A DNA stretch of 64,000 bases from Pseudomonas sp. ICMP 561 (GTDB lineage: Bacteria > Pseudomonadota > Gammaproteobacteria > Pseudomonadales > Pseudomonadaceae): positions 1-64,000 of the forward strand of contig NZ_LKBT01000015.1 of NCBI RefSeq assembly GCF_002699985.1, written 5' to 3'. The position numbers and the translations under genes were made by a program. The notes beneath the pieces are model-generated. The model saw only the letters and a program-made list of their open reading frames with translations. It searched no databases and was not told the DNA's origin. Position 1 is the stretch's first letter. Each line of letters opens with the position of its first letter. Shown here piece by piece: positions 31,495-41,053 of this stretch.

Positions 31495-31890
31495 TCAAGG
31501 GGAGTCGTATTTCTCCAGCCGGATTTTCAGGTCACGAGTAGCAGATCTGAAACCGAAGCTCACTATCATCAGACCAAAAATTGCTACCGCGAATCCTAGA
31601 AGAATCACGGCCTCTTGATCGATTATCCCCGCTATAACCATCCCGAAAAACACCATGTTGCAGATACCCATAATTATCATCGTCGGGATATAGCTCATTC
31701 CAGGATTGCCCTTATCTCTTAGAGCATCAAGCTGCTCTTGAGGGGAGATCAACATGCATCGACAATGTGGACAGGCCAAAGGCTGCCTTATAAACAATGT
31801 CTTTTGCTGCTCCTTGCTTGGTAAAAACGTTTTGTCGCAATCACCGCAATCCGCCTTCATGCCTACGACACAAACAAAATTGTCGCCCAC
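31495..31890 (-). CDS. Zinc-ribbon protein with two C-terminal membrane helices
   Basis: A 131-residue protein of unknown function. An N-terminal four-Cys zinc-ribbon is visible (CGDC at about residues 15-18 and CPHC about 22 residues later), followed by two transmembrane helices (about 62-84 and 87-108) and a short basic tail. I chose a GTG at 31890 because GGAGG lies 5 bases before it and the protein then begins with the beta strand FVCVVGMKADC; an ATG at 31860 is the alternative. It is convergent with the rRNA methyltransferase gene. Possibly a small membrane stress or quality-control protein, but there is no direct evidence. Confidence 0.6.
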   Translation of the reverse strand: MGDNFVCVVGMKADCGDCDKTFLPSKEQQKTLFIRQPLACPHCRCMLISPQEQLDALRDKGNPGMSYIPTMIIMGICNMVFFGMVIAGIIDQEAVILLGFAVAIFGLMIVSFGFRSATRDLKIRLEKYDSP

Positions 31891-32323
31891 TTCATCCTCC
31901 CGACCAAACCGGGCCTCCCTAGTGGAAAGCGCTGCGGTGCGTCGGCATCCTATAGAGATGACTGGACGTAAAAAATCCGTCAGCAGCACTTTCAGAAACC
32001 TCCTACAAACAAAACTGTACGTTAGATACCACGATCATCTGCCGAGCTATTCGCTGTCATCCTAGCCAAGACTTTCTACCGCAAGTCAGAATTCCGTCAC
32101 TGTCACACCCCGGCAATGAACCCGAACGGTTTTTGACGGTCAGTGTGTGGGGATAAAAAAGGATGGCGTTGCTGGCGTTGAGCCCCAAAAGGCTCATGTA
32201 TTCCCCTTTTCGCCCATGCCGATCATCCATCGCAGTTGCAGCGCTTTTGCCCTGCAGATCACTGCCCCATCTTTACCGGCCCGACCATCGGCGCCTTTAT
32301 CTTTCCTTTTATCGAAGATAACC
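31891..32323. other. 433-base divergent intergenic region
   Basis: It lies between the zinc-ribbon gene and the SH3-domain gene. No coding sequence that I would support was found; short open frames here lack ribosome-binding sites and family features. It presumably carries two divergent promoters. Confidence 0.35.
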
Positions 32324-32989
32324 ATGTCTATGTCTCGTCATCTTTCAGCACTCATTTCTCGTCTTCCTCGTGTTTTCAACTACCGCACTCTAGGCGCTGG
32401 CTTGCTGATCGCTGCTTGCACTACAGCCCATGCGGCAGAACCCAAAGCCAATGACCGCTGGGTCAGTGACAGCCTCAATACGTATGTGCGCAGCGGACCA
32501 ACCGACGGCTATCGGATTGTTGGTACCCTTAAGTCCGGCCAGAAGGTTGAGCTGATCAGTACTCAAGGCGAGTACAGCCAGGTGCGTGAGGGTGGTAACT
32601 CGGTATGGATTCCGACTGCCGACCTGCAAAGCCAGCCCGGCCAGGCCGAACGTCTGCCGGAACTGACTCAGCAGGTGGCTGATCTGAGTGGCCAGCTCAA
32701 GACCATCGATGACGGCTGGAAGGTGCGCGTGCAAGGGATGCAGGAAACCCTGGATACCCGTAAAAAGCTGATCGACGAGCTAGAAGCCCGGAGTAAAGAC
32801 CTCAACGAGCAACTCACCGCGGCCCAGTCAGAACTGCGCACGACCCAGGCCAAACTCGGCGATGAGAACAACCTCGTCCTGATGCGCTATATGGTCTACG
32901 GCGGCAGCATCGCCGGTGCAGGCCTGCTGGTCGGCCTGATCATCCCGGCCATGACACGCGGGCGTAAGAAGAATGATGGTTGGGTTTGA
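32324..32989 (+). CDS. TIGR04211-type SH3 domain membrane protein
   Basis: A 221-residue protein. It has a signal-like N-terminus (about residues 1-37, ending THAA), a bacterial SH3 domain (about 40-105, with NTYVRSGPTDGYRIVGTLKSGQKVELIS), a long coiled-coil (about 110-185) and a C-terminal transmembrane helix (about 190-210) followed by a basic tail RGRKKNDGWV. This is the YgiM-like architecture: a periplasmic SH3 and coiled-coil held in the inner membrane. The function is not known. The start at 32324 was chosen because it opens the signal; upstream in-frame codons are not plausible. The 3' end is duplicated in the following repeat region. Confidence 0.85.
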   Translation: MSMSRHLSALISRLPRVFNYRTLGAGLLIAACTTAHAAEPKANDRWVSDSLNTYVRSGPTDGYRIVGTLKSGQKVELISTQGEYSQVREGGNSVWIPTADLQSQPGQAERLPELTQQVADLSGQLKTIDDGWKVRVQGMQETLDTRKKLIDELEARSKDLNEQLTAAQSELRTTQAKLGDENNLVLMRYMVYGGSIAGAGLLVGLIIPAMTRGRKKNDGWV

Positions 32990-33061
32990 ATTTGCGTAAC
33001 GACAACTGACGTCATCGCGAGCAAGCGCGCTCCTACAGTTGAAATCCTGTAGCAGGCTTGA

Positions 33062-33134
33062 TCGTCGGCTTGATCATCCCGGCAATGATTCGCGGGCGTA
33101 AGAAGAATGACGGTTGGGTTTGAATTTGCGTAAC
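33062..33134 (+). repeat. Duplicated 3' end of the SH3-domain gene
   Basis: The segment GTCGGCTTGATCATCCCGGC... through the stop codon and TTTGCGTAACG is a second, diverged copy of the last 55 or so bases of the SH3-domain gene, displaced by 134 bases. It carries the tail RGRKKNDGWV followed by TGA, without the rest of the gene. Confidence 0.85.
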
Positions 33135-33139
33135 GGCAA

Positions 33140-33586
33140 CTGACGCCATCGCGGGCAAGCTCGCTCCTACAATTGGAACCGGGTCATCTGTAGGAGCGAG
33201 CTTGCTCGCGATGACGCATTCAAAACCACACATTGTCCCAAAGCGGGTAGTCCTCAATTCGCGCCACCAAACGACTGGCCTTGATGCGTAACGGCCGCTG
33301 ACGCCGTCGCGAGCAAGCTCGCTCCTACAGTTGGAACCGGGTCATCTGCAGGAGCGAGCTTGCTCGCGATGACGCATTCAAAGCCACACATTGTCCCAAA
33401 GCGGGTAGTCCTCAATTTGCGCCGCCAAACGACTGGCCTTGATGCGTAACGGCCGCTGACGCCATCGCGAGCAAGCTCGCTCCTACAATTGGAACCGGGT
33501 CATCTGTAGGAGCGAGCTTGCTCGCGATGACGCATTCAAAGCCACACATTGTCCCAAAGCGGGTAGTCCTCAATTCGCGCCACCAA
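33140..33586. repeat. Tandem REP array with 158-bp period carrying RAYT tail fragments
   Basis: Two full units start at 33216 and 33374 and a third partial copy at 33532 enters the RAYT gene; the period is exactly 158 bases. Before 33216 there is the second half of another unit. Each unit holds the last 18 or so codons of the RAYT gene (minus strand, LVARIEDYPLWDNVW), a spacer, an inverted REP (CGCGAGCAAGCTCGCTCCTA), TTGGAACCGGGTCATCTG and a second REP in the other orientation. Units differ by only a few bases, so the expansion is recent. Another REP arm is at about 33014-33038. Confidence 0.9.
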
Positions 33587-33994
33587 ACCTGCCCGAAACG
33601 GATTGGCAAGGATGTAATCGGCAACCTTTTCTAGATCCTCATCGTATCGAATAGCCCTGTCGTGATAACCCTTTTGCCATAACGGCTCGCTGCGTCCGCG
33701 CGCACGATTCACCGATATAGCGCTACGAGATTTCACACCCTGCATAAGCGCCTGCAACGTTCCGGACCTGAGCTCGACCAGCCAGTGAAAATGATCCGGC
33801 ATTACGACCCACGCGAGTGATCTCACCAAATCCTGATCCTGAGCACGTCGAAACTCCTCCTCGACCAAACGCCCAAGCCTCCAATCCGTAAAAACCGCCT
33901 GCCGGTTCTGCACGACGGAAGTGAGTGAGTAGATGCGGCCGATTTCCGAGTACCTTCCGATGCGAGCTTGTTTACTGCGATGTAAATCTGGCAA
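33536..33994 (-). CDS. REP-associated tyrosine transposase (RAYT, Y1_Tnp)
   Basis: A protein of about 152 residues in the Y1 transposase (HUH) group. The HxH metal motif is in VVMPDHFHWLVEL, the catalytic-Tyr helix region is YDEDLEKVADYILANP, and the end is VARIEDYPLWDNVWL. RAYTs are single-copy, domesticated relatives of IS200 transposases that bind and process REP palindromes; here the gene abuts a REP array, as expected. The start is uncertain: a TTG at 33994 has GGAGGG upstream, while a GTG at 34009 lies inside that same sequence. The gene appears intact. Confidence 0.85.
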   Translation of the reverse strand: MPDLHRSKQARIGRYSEIGRIYSLTSVVQNRQAVFTDWRLGRLVEEEFRRAQDQDLVRSLAWVVMPDHFHWLVELRSGTLQALMQGVKSRSAISVNRARGRSEPLWQKGYHDRAIRYDEDLEKVADYILANPFRAGLVARIEDYPLWDNVWL

Positions 33995-34311
33995 TCCATT
34001 GCCCTCCACCCAAAAATAAAAGGCTAGTCGAGGGTTTCAACATCACCGCAGCTCAACTACTGCCGGATGTATCGCCGAAGACATTCATCCATAAATCCCC
34101 CCGCTTAGCATCCCTTCTGCGCCCTACAGGTGTAGAATCGGCGCTATTCATCGCCAGTCATCCCCGGCGGGTTTATGAGCTCAGGCCGAGCGCACGGTGA
34201 TCCCGTGGCGTGTCGGTTTCCCTCGCAGCAAGCGGTCACTGCCGTTTGTCCGTGACGACACTAGAGGCTCAATCCCTTTCTATTTACCTGGTTAGCCGCC
34301 CGGAGTGCTCC
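33995..34311. other. 317-base region between the RAYT gene and ilvD
   Basis: No gene is supported. A possible -10 element (TAGAAT near 34132) and GGAG before the ilvD ATG are the only signals I recognise. No branched-chain leader peptide is visible. Confidence 0.3.
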
Positions 34312-36159
34312 ATGCCTGATTACCGCTCTAAAACGTCCACCCACGGCCGCAACATGGCCGGCGCTCGTGCCTTGTGGCGCGCAACCGGGATGAAGGACGC
34401 AGACTTCAAGAAACCGATTATCGCCGTTGCCAACTCGTTCACCCAGTTCGTACCGGGCCACGTCCACCTCAAGGACATGGGCCAATTGGTTGCCCGTGAA
34501 ATCGAGCGGGCCGGTGGCGTCGCCAAAGAATTCAACACCATTGCCGTGGATGACGGCATTGCCATGGGCCACGACGGCATGCTGTATTCGCTGCCGAGCC
34601 GCGAGATCATCGCCGACTCCGTCGAATACATGGTCAACGCCCACTGCGCTGACGCCATCGTCTGCATCTCCAACTGCGACAAGATCACCCCAGGCATGTT
34701 GATGGCTGCTTTGCGCCTGAACATCCCGGTGATCTTCGTTTCCGGCGGCCCGATGGAAGCCGGCAAGACCAAGCTCGCCTCCCACGGTCTGGATCTGGTC
34801 GATGCCATGGTCATCGCAGCCGACTCGACGGCCAGCGACGAAAAAGTCGCCGAATACGAGCGCAGCGCTTGTCCGACCTGCGGTTCATGCTCCGGCATGT
34901 TCACCGCCAACTCGATGAACTGCCTGACCGAAGCACTGGGTCTGGCACTGCCGGGCAACGGCTCGACACTGGCCACTCACAGCGACCGCGAGCAACTGTT
35001 CCTGCAGGCTGGCCGCACCATCGTCGACCTGTGCCGTCAGTACTACATCGAAAACAACGACGCCGTCCTGCCGCGCAACATCGCCAACTTCAAGGCGTTT
35101 GAAAACGCCATGATGCTCGACATCGCCATGGGTGGCTCGACCAACACCATCCTGCATTTGCTGGCTGCCGCTCAGGAAGCCGAGATCCCCTTCGACCTGC
35201 GTGACATTGATCGCCTGTCGCGCACCGTTCCGCAGCTGTGCAAAGTGGCGCCGAACATCCAGAAGTACCACATGGAAGATGTGCACCGCGCCGGCGGTAT
35301 CTTCAGCATCCTCGGTTCACTGGCCCGCGGCGGTCTGCTGCACACCGACCTGCCGACCGTCCACAGCCCGTCCATGGAAGAAGCGATCGCCAAATGGGAC
35401 ATCACACAGACTGACGATGAAGCTGTGCATACCTTCTTCCGTGCAGGCCCTGCCGGGATCCCGACCCAGACTGCATTCAGCCAGTCGACGCGTTGGGAAA
35501 CAGTGGATGACGACCGCGAAAATGGCTGCATCCGCAGTTTCGAGCACGCCTACTCGCAAGAAGGCGGTCTCGCCGTGCTGTACGGCAATATCGCGCTGGA
35601 CGGCTGCGTAGTGAAAACCGCAGGGGTCGACGAATCGATCCACGTATTCGAAGGCAACGCCAAGATCTTCGAAAGCCAGGACAGCGCTGTGCGCGGCATC
35701 CTTGCTGACGAAGTCCAGGCCGGCGACATCGTGATCATCCGCTACGAAGGCCCGAAAGGCGGCCCGGGCATGCAGGAGATGCTGTACCCGACGTCGTACC
35801 TGAAATCCAAAGGTCTGGGCAAAGCCTGCGCATTGCTCACCGACGGTCGTTTCTCGGGTGGTACTTCGGGTCTGTCCATCGGCCACGCGTCGCCTGAGGC
35901 AGCTGCGGGTGGCGCGATTGGTCTGGTGCGCGACGGCGACAAAGTACTGATCGACATCCCGAACCGCTCGATCAACCTGCTGATCGACGACGCAGAAATG
36001 GCCTCGCGCCGTGCTGAACAAGACAAGAAAGGCTGGAAGCCGGTTGAAGCGCGCCCACGTAAAGTGACGACAGCGCTGAAAGCCTACGCCCTGCTCGCTA
36101 CCAGCGCCGACAAAGGCGCTGTGCGCGACAAGGCGTTGCTGGACAAGCTGGTGCCTTAA
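34312..36159 (+). CDS. ilvD: Dihydroxy-acid dehydratase
   Basis: A 615-residue iron-sulfur enzyme of valine, leucine and isoleucine synthesis (dihydroxyisovalerate or dihydroxymethylvalerate to 2-keto acid). Cluster Cys motifs are [13 protein letters not shown] and [19 protein letters not shown]. The C-terminal [20 protein letters not shown] is strongly conserved. Full length. In-frame upstream codons to 34210 are not conserved; the ATG at 34312 gives [18 protein letters not shown] as usual. It stands alone with its own terminator. Confidence 0.97.
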   Translation: MPDYRSKTSTHGRNMAGARALWRATGMKDADFKKPIIAVANSFTQFVPGHVHLKDMGQLVAREIERAGGVAKEFNTIAVDDGIAMGHDGMLYSLPSREIIADSVEYMVNAHCADAIVCISNCDKITPGMLMAALRLNIPVIFVSGGPMEAGKTKLASHGLDLVDAMVIAADSTASDEKVAEYERSACPTCGSCSGMFTANSMNCLTEALGLALPGNGSTLATHSDREQLFLQAGRTIVDLCRQYYIENNDAVLPRNIANFKAFENAMMLDIAMGGSTNTILHLLAAAQEAEIPFDLRDIDRLSRTVPQLCKVAPNIQKYHMEDVHRAGGIFSILGSLARGGLLHTDLPTVHSPSMEEAIAKWDITQTDDEAVHTFFRAGPAGIPTQTAFSQSTRWETVDDDRENGCIRSFEHAYSQEGGLAVLYGNIALDGCVVKTAGVDESIHVFEGNAKIFESQDSAVRGILADEVQAGDIVIIRYEGPKGGPGMQEMLYPTSYLKSKGLGKACALLTDGRFSGGTSGLSIGHASPEAAAGGAIGLVRDGDKVLIDIPNRSINLLIDDAEMASRRAEQDKKGWKPVEARPRKVTTALKAYALLATSADKGAVRDKALLDKLVP

Positions 36160-36176
36160 GCTTTTTCAGTGAACAC

Positions 36177-36207
36177 AAAAAACCCGGCAGCGATGCCGGG
36201 TTTTTTT
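36177..36207 (+). terminator. Rho-independent terminator of ilvD
   Basis: AAAAAACCCGGCA, loop GCGA, TGCCGGGTTTTTTT: a perfect stem followed by a long T tract, 18 bases after the ilvD stop. Confidence 0.9.
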
Positions 36208-36220
36208 GTTGCTGATTTTT

Positions 36221-36308
36221 GTTGGAGCGAGGCTTGCCCGCGAAAAACGATAACGCGGTGAACCTGCCCTGCCGAGTTGCCTACTTCGCGGGCAAGCCTC
36301 GCTCCAAC
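36221..36308. repeat. REP doublet (GTTGGAGCGAGGCTTGCCCGCGAA type)
   Basis: Inverted pair GTTGGAGCGAGGCTTGCCCG and ...CGGGCAAGCCTCGCTCCAAC, between the ilvD terminator and the convergent phosphatase gene. Confidence 0.85.
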
Positions 36309-36364
36309 TGAAGACCTCGGCACATCAGTTAGTGTATGTAGATCGCTCCTACGAGATGACGCGC

Positions 36365-37423
36365 TTACTGAATCTCATCCGGCTTGACGATCACCCAGTT
36401 CTTGTCCGCGGTCACCGGCAAACCTTCTTTGGCCTGAGCCTCTGCATTGCTTTTGATCATGCCGTTCAACTGGGTCATGTATTTGTCTTTGCGGTTGATC
36501 CACAAATGCACGCCGCCCTTGTTGACGTCTACGCCGTGGAACAGCATGTAGCCATCGCTGGTTGGCGTATCGCCTGCTACGAGCACTGGTTTCTTCCATT
36601 GGTCGATGTAGGTGAGGATTGCTGCCTGCTTGCCCGCCATCCAGGTCGCTGGAGTCCAGAGATAAGGCGTCAGTTCCAAGCCGAGGTTGGCCTTCTCGTC
36701 GTACTTGCCCGCCGTGATCTGCTTGCGCGCAGTAGTCAGCTCGCCGGTCTTCTTGTCCTTGAGCAGCATGGTCACGCCAATCACGTTCTGCGGTTTGACG
36801 TTGTAGCCGTACTTGGGATCAGCGGCGACCATCCGCACCAGCTCTTCAGAAGCAGCGGTCATCACGTAGACCTCAATGCCGTTTTCCATCAGTTTGTTGA
36901 ACAGTTCTTTCTGGCCGGTAAAGATGCGCGGCGGCTCGACATCGAGCTTCTTGACCACATCGCCATCGTAGTAAGTGGCAGGGATCGGTTTACCCAGGGC
37001 CATCAGCTCATCGACATAGCCTTTGAGCTCCTTGAGGGTAAAGCCCGAGAACACTTGAGCGACCCATGGATAGCAAACCATGTCGTCGACTTCACACAGG
37101 CGGTAGTAGTAGCTGAACAGGCTTTCCTTGTGATCAGCCGTGTCCTTGAAAGGCATCAGCTTGAGGGATGGATCGAGCTTCTCTCGGGTGATCAGCCCTT
37201 TGCTTTCCATGTACGGCAGCAGCGACTCTTCGAGGTCGAAGCGGTAACTGGTGTTGTCCATGTCGAAAACCGCGTAATTGCCCTTGTTGGCATTGGCGGC
37301 AATCATCGCATCGAGTGCTTTGGCGGCGGGCTCAGGCCAGTGTTTCAACTCGGTGGCAGCAAACGCCTGCCCGGCCAGACCAAGGCAGAGTGCGGCGGCA
37401 AGCAATCGTGGAGCGAACTTCAT
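36365..37423 (-). CDS. pchP: Phosphorylcholine phosphatase (HAD superfamily)
   Basis: A 352-residue exported phosphatase. It has a signal peptide (about 22 residues, ending QAFA), HAD motif I FDMDNTSY (Asp54, Asp56), a Ser/Thr motif in YVMTAAS and motif IV in [11 protein letters not shown]. Pseudomonas PchP hydrolyses phosphorylcholine in the periplasm, releasing choline that can be used for glycine betaine. The choline transporter gene betT is in the same window at 53642, though not adjacent. The substrate is assigned by similarity to P. aeruginosa PchP. Confidence 0.85.
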   Translation of the reverse strand: MKFAPRLLAAALCLGLAGQAFAATELKHWPEPAAKALDAMIAANANKGNYAVFDMDNTSYRFDLEESLLPYMESKGLITREKLDPSLKLMPFKDTADHKESLFSYYYRLCEVDDMVCYPWVAQVFSGFTLKELKGYVDELMALGKPIPATYYDGDVVKKLDVEPPRIFTGQKELFNKLMENGIEVYVMTAASEELVRMVAADPKYGYNVKPQNVIGVTMLLKDKKTGELTTARKQITAGKYDEKANLGLELTPYLWTPATWMAGKQAAILTYIDQWKKPVLVAGDTPTSDGYMLFHGVDVNKGGVHLWINRKDKYMTQLNGMIKSNAEAQAKEGLPVTADKNWVIVKPDEIQ

Positions 37424-37583
37424 CGTGGTATCCCCCTGAAAGTTAAGAGGATGGACCGTAACAAATTATGATGACTGATTGGGGATGCCAGCGACTGTGT
37501 ACGTTCCGAGGGCGTCACACTGGAAGCGATTCGCGACGCAGATTTCCGATTACGACATTTTTGTGACAGAAGCAATCGATCCT

Positions 37584-37665
37584 CGGTAGGAGCGAACTTG
37601 TTCGCGAGGCGATATTCCAGACGGCGACAGGAACAATGCCTCGCCAACAAGTTGCCTCCTACCGG
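37584..37665. repeat. REP doublet overlapping the end of folA
   Basis: CGGTAGGAGCGAACTTGTTC and the imperfect partner CAACAAGTTGCCTCCTACCG. The distal arm reaches the last bases of folA. Confidence 0.8.
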
Positions 37666-38171
37666 CGCTCCCAAACCTCAAAGCTATACGCAGGCTTGTC
37701 ATCCACCGCTGGGTTCAACACCTCGGACACCAACGCCCATTCGGCCAGATCAAACTCCGGAAACCACGCATCGCCTTCGGGACTCAATGCCACACGGGTC
37801 AGGTACAAGCGATCGGCCTCAGCCAGCCCCTGGGCGTATAACTGCGCACCGCCGATCAGCATCACTTCCGCAACGCCCTGCTCCAGCGCCCATTCTTCAG
37901 CGCGGGCAACAGCGGACTCCAGCGACGTAAAGACCTCGGCACCCTCAAGCTGCAGATCCGCTTGGCGCGTGACCACCAGATTAAGGCGACCTGGCAGCGG
38001 CCGCCCCAGCGAATCCCAGGTCTTGCGACCCATGATGATCGGCTTGCCCAGAGTCGTGGCTTTGAAGTATTTGAAATCCCCCGGCAAGTGCCAGGGCATG
38101 GAATTGTCGACGCCAATCACTCGGTTCTCACCAAGGGCGGCAATCAGGCTAAGCGGAAGTTGATTTTTCAT
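37659..38171 (-). CDS. folA: Dihydrofolate reductase
   Basis: A 170-residue enzyme reducing dihydrofolate to tetrahydrofolate with NADPH. The active-site part MPWHLPGDFKYFK carries the conserved acid (Asp32). IIMGRKTWDSLGRPLPGRLN and IGGAQLYAQ are family motifs. The start at 38171 gives MKNQLPLSLIAALGENRVIG; a much longer in-frame extension upstream is not conserved and overlaps the divergent gene. No gene for thymidylate synthase is in the window. Confidence 0.96.
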   Translation of the reverse strand: MKNQLPLSLIAALGENRVIGVDNSMPWHLPGDFKYFKATTLGKPIIMGRKTWDSLGRPLPGRLNLVVTRQADLQLEGAEVFTSLESAVARAEEWALEQGVAEVMLIGGAQLYAQGLAEADRLYLTRVALSPEGDAWFPEFDLAEWALVSEVLNPAVDDKPAYSFEVWERR

Positions 38172-38278
38172 GGCGGCGAGAATAACAGACGCTGACACTG
38201 AATTCGTAGCGGCCGATTTGCTCGAATACAGGGCGCAGAGGTTATGCTCCTTTACTGATTCATTCGACGAGACGCTGT

Positions 38279-39658
38279 GTGACTGCTCTGACTCCCCTCG
38301 ATACCCTCTGGCTGACCGAAGCCGTGCGCCTGCGCGAAGAACAGGCCGGCCCGCTGGAAGACCTTGAAGCCAACCGTCGCGCCCGGGCCAACGGTGGCGA
38401 TCTGACGAACCGCGTGCAAAGCCGGGCCCTGTGGCTGGCCGAACGCGATGGCATGCGCTCCGCACTGCCACACTGGAAACAAGGCGCCCGACTGGCCCTG
38501 ATTGCACTGGCGATTCTCTCGGTACTCAGCGGTGCCGGGCTCGCCTTCGCGGCGCTGGGCGACGGCCAAACGCCGGTCAATGTGTTCTGGGCGCTGGGCA
38601 GCCTGCTCGGGCTGAACCTGATTATGCTCTTCAGCTGGGCGATGAGTTTTAGCGTCGCCGGGCAAAACACTGCAAGCCTTGGACGCCTCTGGCTATGGCT
38701 CAGTGAAAAGCTTGCCCGCGATGCCCAGGCCGCCCAACTTGCCCCTGCGCTGATTGTGCTGTTGCAGCGCAAACGCTTGAATCGATGGGTACTGGGTGCG
38801 GCGATACATGGTTTATGGCTGCTGGCACTGGTCAGCGCGCTGGTGCTGCTATTGATGCTGATGGCGACCCGACGTTATGGCTTTGTGTGGGAAACCACTA
38901 TTTTAGGTAGCGACACCTTCGTCAGCCTGACCCAGACCCTCGGCATTCTCCCGGCCATGCTGGGCTTCAGCGTACCGGACGAGTCCATGATCCGCGCCAG
39001 CGGCGACAGCGCCCTGGTTGTTGAATCAGGTCGTCAGGCCTGGGCGGCATGGCTGGTCGGCGTGCTATTGGTCTATGGCATCGTGCCGCGCCTGATCCTT
39101 GCGTTGGTCTGCCTGTGGTGCTGGCGCATCGGCCGGGCTGCACTGAGTCTGGACCTGACCTTGCCAGGTTACAGCCAGCTTCGCGAACGCCTGATGCCCA
39201 GCAGCGAGAGACTGGGGGTCAGCGACGCTGCGCCAGAACAACTGCATCAAGTACAGCCCAATGGCACGGCACAACAAAGCAACGGCGCATTGTTGGTCGC
39301 TATCGAGCTGGACGATGAACAGCCATGGCCGCCGCTATTGCCGGAAAACGTGGTCGATGCAGGCATTCTCGACAGCCGGGAATCCAGGCAAAAACTGCTA
39401 GATCAACTGACCCGCTTTCCGCCTGCCCGGTTGGTGATTGCCTGCGACCCACGTCGCTCACCTGATCGAGGCAGCCTTGCACTGGTTGCCGAACTGGCTC
39501 GCTGTGCGGGCGCAACACGAGTCTGGTTGCTATCGGCCCCTGCCGGGCAACATCTGAACGCAGAGCGAGTCAGCGACTGGCACGCGGCGCTGCAGCAACT
39601 GGATCTCGAGTGGAGCGACAGTGCGCCACTGAACTGGCTGGAGACGGGTCATGACTGA
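38279..39658 (+). CDS. DUF2868 family inner-membrane protein
   Basis: A 459-residue protein with about four to five transmembrane segments (around residues 65-90, 97-117, 163-198 and 256-285) and a cytoplasmic C-terminal half. It matches DUF2868. It starts with GTG at 38279. It overlaps the next gene, a DUF3482 GTPase, by 8 bases, and the two are regularly paired in Pseudomonas. This suggests a membrane protein and GTPase partnership. No biochemical role is known. Confidence 0.85.
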   Translation: MTALTPLDTLWLTEAVRLREEQAGPLEDLEANRRARANGGDLTNRVQSRALWLAERDGMRSALPHWKQGARLALIALAILSVLSGAGLAFAALGDGQTPVNVFWALGSLLGLNLIMLFSWAMSFSVAGQNTASLGRLWLWLSEKLARDAQAAQLAPALIVLLQRKRLNRWVLGAAIHGLWLLALVSALVLLLMLMATRRYGFVWETTILGSDTFVSLTQTLGILPAMLGFSVPDESMIRASGDSALVVESGRQAWAAWLVGVLLVYGIVPRLILALVCLWCWRIGRAALSLDLTLPGYSQLRERLMPSSERLGVSDAAPEQLHQVQPNGTAQQSNGALLVAIELDDEQPWPPLLPENVVDAGILDSRESRQKLLDQLTRFPPARLVIACDPRRSPDRGSLALVAELARCAGATRVWLLSAPAGQHLNAERVSDWHAALQQLDLEWSDSAPLNWLETGHD

Positions 39659-41039
39659 CAAGGACAAGATCCGCCCGCTGAAACTGGCGGTGGTTGGCCA
39701 CACCAATGTCGGCAAGACCTCGCTGCTAAGAACGCTCACTCGCGACGTAGGCTTCGGGGAAGTCTCCCATAGGCCAAGCACCACCCGCCATGTGGAAGGC
39801 GCGCGGTTGTCGGTAGATGGTCAGGCGCTGCTTGAGCTCTACGACACGCCGGGCCTGGAAGACGCCATCGCGCTACTGGACTTTCTCGAACGCCAGGATC
39901 GACCGGGCGAGCGGCTGGACGGCCCCGCACGGCTGGCACGCTTTCTGGAAGGCAGTGAAGCAAGACAGCGCTTTGAGCAGGAAGCCAAAGTCATGCGCCA
40001 GTTACTGGCCTCTGACGCCGGTTTGTACATCATCGACGCCCGCGAGCCGGTGCTGGCCAAGTACCGCGACGAGCTGTCGATCCTGGCCAGTTGTGGCAAA
40101 CCGTTGCTGCCAGTCCTGAATTTTGTCAGCAGCGCAGAACACCGGGAGCCCGCATGGCGCGAGGCACTTGCACGACTGGGTCTGCATGCGCTGGTTCGCT
40201 TTGACAGCGTCGCGCCGCCAGAAGATGGCGAGCGGCGCCTGTATGAAAGCCTTGCCCTGCTGCTGGAAAACTTCAGAGATCAACTAGAACGGCTGATTCT
40301 GGATATTGAGGCCCAGCGCGAAATCCGACGACAAAGTGCTAGCCGGTTGATCGCGCAGTTACTCATCGACTGCGCAGCCTGCCGTCGCAGCGTTTCCACT
40401 GAATCGGGCCATGAGCAACAAGCTATCGATGAGTTGCGCAAAGCGGTGCGCCAGCGCGAACAGCGCTGCGTGGAAGAGCTGCTCAAGCTTTACGCGTTTC
40501 GCGTTCAGGACGCGGCAGCCAGCGATTTGCCACTGCTGGACGGGCGCTGGGGCGACGATTTGTTCAACCCGGAAACCCTCAAGCAACTGGGCGTACGGGT
40601 CGGCGGCGGGATAGCGGCAGGCGCGGCAGCGGGTGCCGGTGTCGATTTGCTGGTGGGTGGCCTCACCATGGGCGCAGCGGCTTTGGCCGGGGCGATTGCC
40701 GGTGGTGCATTACAGACTGCCCGCAGTTACGGCGGACGATTGCTCGGCAAGATCAAAGGCCAACGCGAACTGACGGTGGACGATGCCGTACTTCGCCTGC
40801 TTGCGCTGCGTCAACGCCATTTGCTGATTGCCTTGGGCGCCAGAGGCCATGCCGCCATGGAAAGCATCCAGTTAACCACACCACAGGATAAAACCTGGCG
40901 CGAAGGCAAACTGCCCGACGCACTGCAAAAAGCCCGCGCTCATCCGCAATGGTCGTCGCTGAATCCTGGGGCGAAGCTGAATCAGGCTGAGCGGCAGGAG
41001 CAGATTGAAGAATTGGCGAAAGTGATATTCGAATCCTGA
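39651..41039 (+). CDS. DUF3482 GTPase
   Basis: A 462-residue Era/YihA-like GTPase. The P-loop is GHTNVGKTS (residues 16-24), the switch II DTPG is in LYDTPGLED, and NFV near 150 replaces the usual NKxD, so nucleotide specificity may be altered or sit elsewhere. The C-terminal half is DUF3482 with a Gly/Ala-rich hydrophobic stretch (GGGIAAGAAAGAGVD..., about 322-362) likely to insert in or lie on the membrane. Translationally coupled to the DUF2868 gene by an 8-base overlap. The function is unknown. Confidence 0.85.
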   Translation: MTDKDKIRPLKLAVVGHTNVGKTSLLRTLTRDVGFGEVSHRPSTTRHVEGARLSVDGQALLELYDTPGLEDAIALLDFLERQDRPGERLDGPARLARFLEGSEARQRFEQEAKVMRQLLASDAGLYIIDAREPVLAKYRDELSILASCGKPLLPVLNFVSSAEHREPAWREALARLGLHALVRFDSVAPPEDGERRLYESLALLLENFRDQLERLILDIEAQREIRRQSASRLIAQLLIDCAACRRSVSTESGHEQQAIDELRKAVRQREQRCVEELLKLYAFRVQDAAASDLPLLDGRWGDDLFNPETLKQLGVRVGGGIAAGAAAGAGVDLLVGGLTMGAAALAGAIAGGALQTARSYGGRLLGKIKGQRELTVDDAVLRLLALRQRHLLIALGARGHAAMESIQLTTPQDKTWREGKLPDALQKARAHPQWSSLNPGAKLNQAERQEQIEELAKVIFES

Positions 41040-41053
41040 AAAATTTTCCCTGC

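Noticed and set aside
33140..33586. Possible CRISPR array
   Set aside because: The repeats are 158 bases with no unique spacers, contain REP palindromes and gene-tail copies, and no cas genes are near.
36332..37471. 379-codon plus-strand frame across pchP
   Set aside because: Antisense shadow; the minus strand has a signal peptide and HAD motifs.
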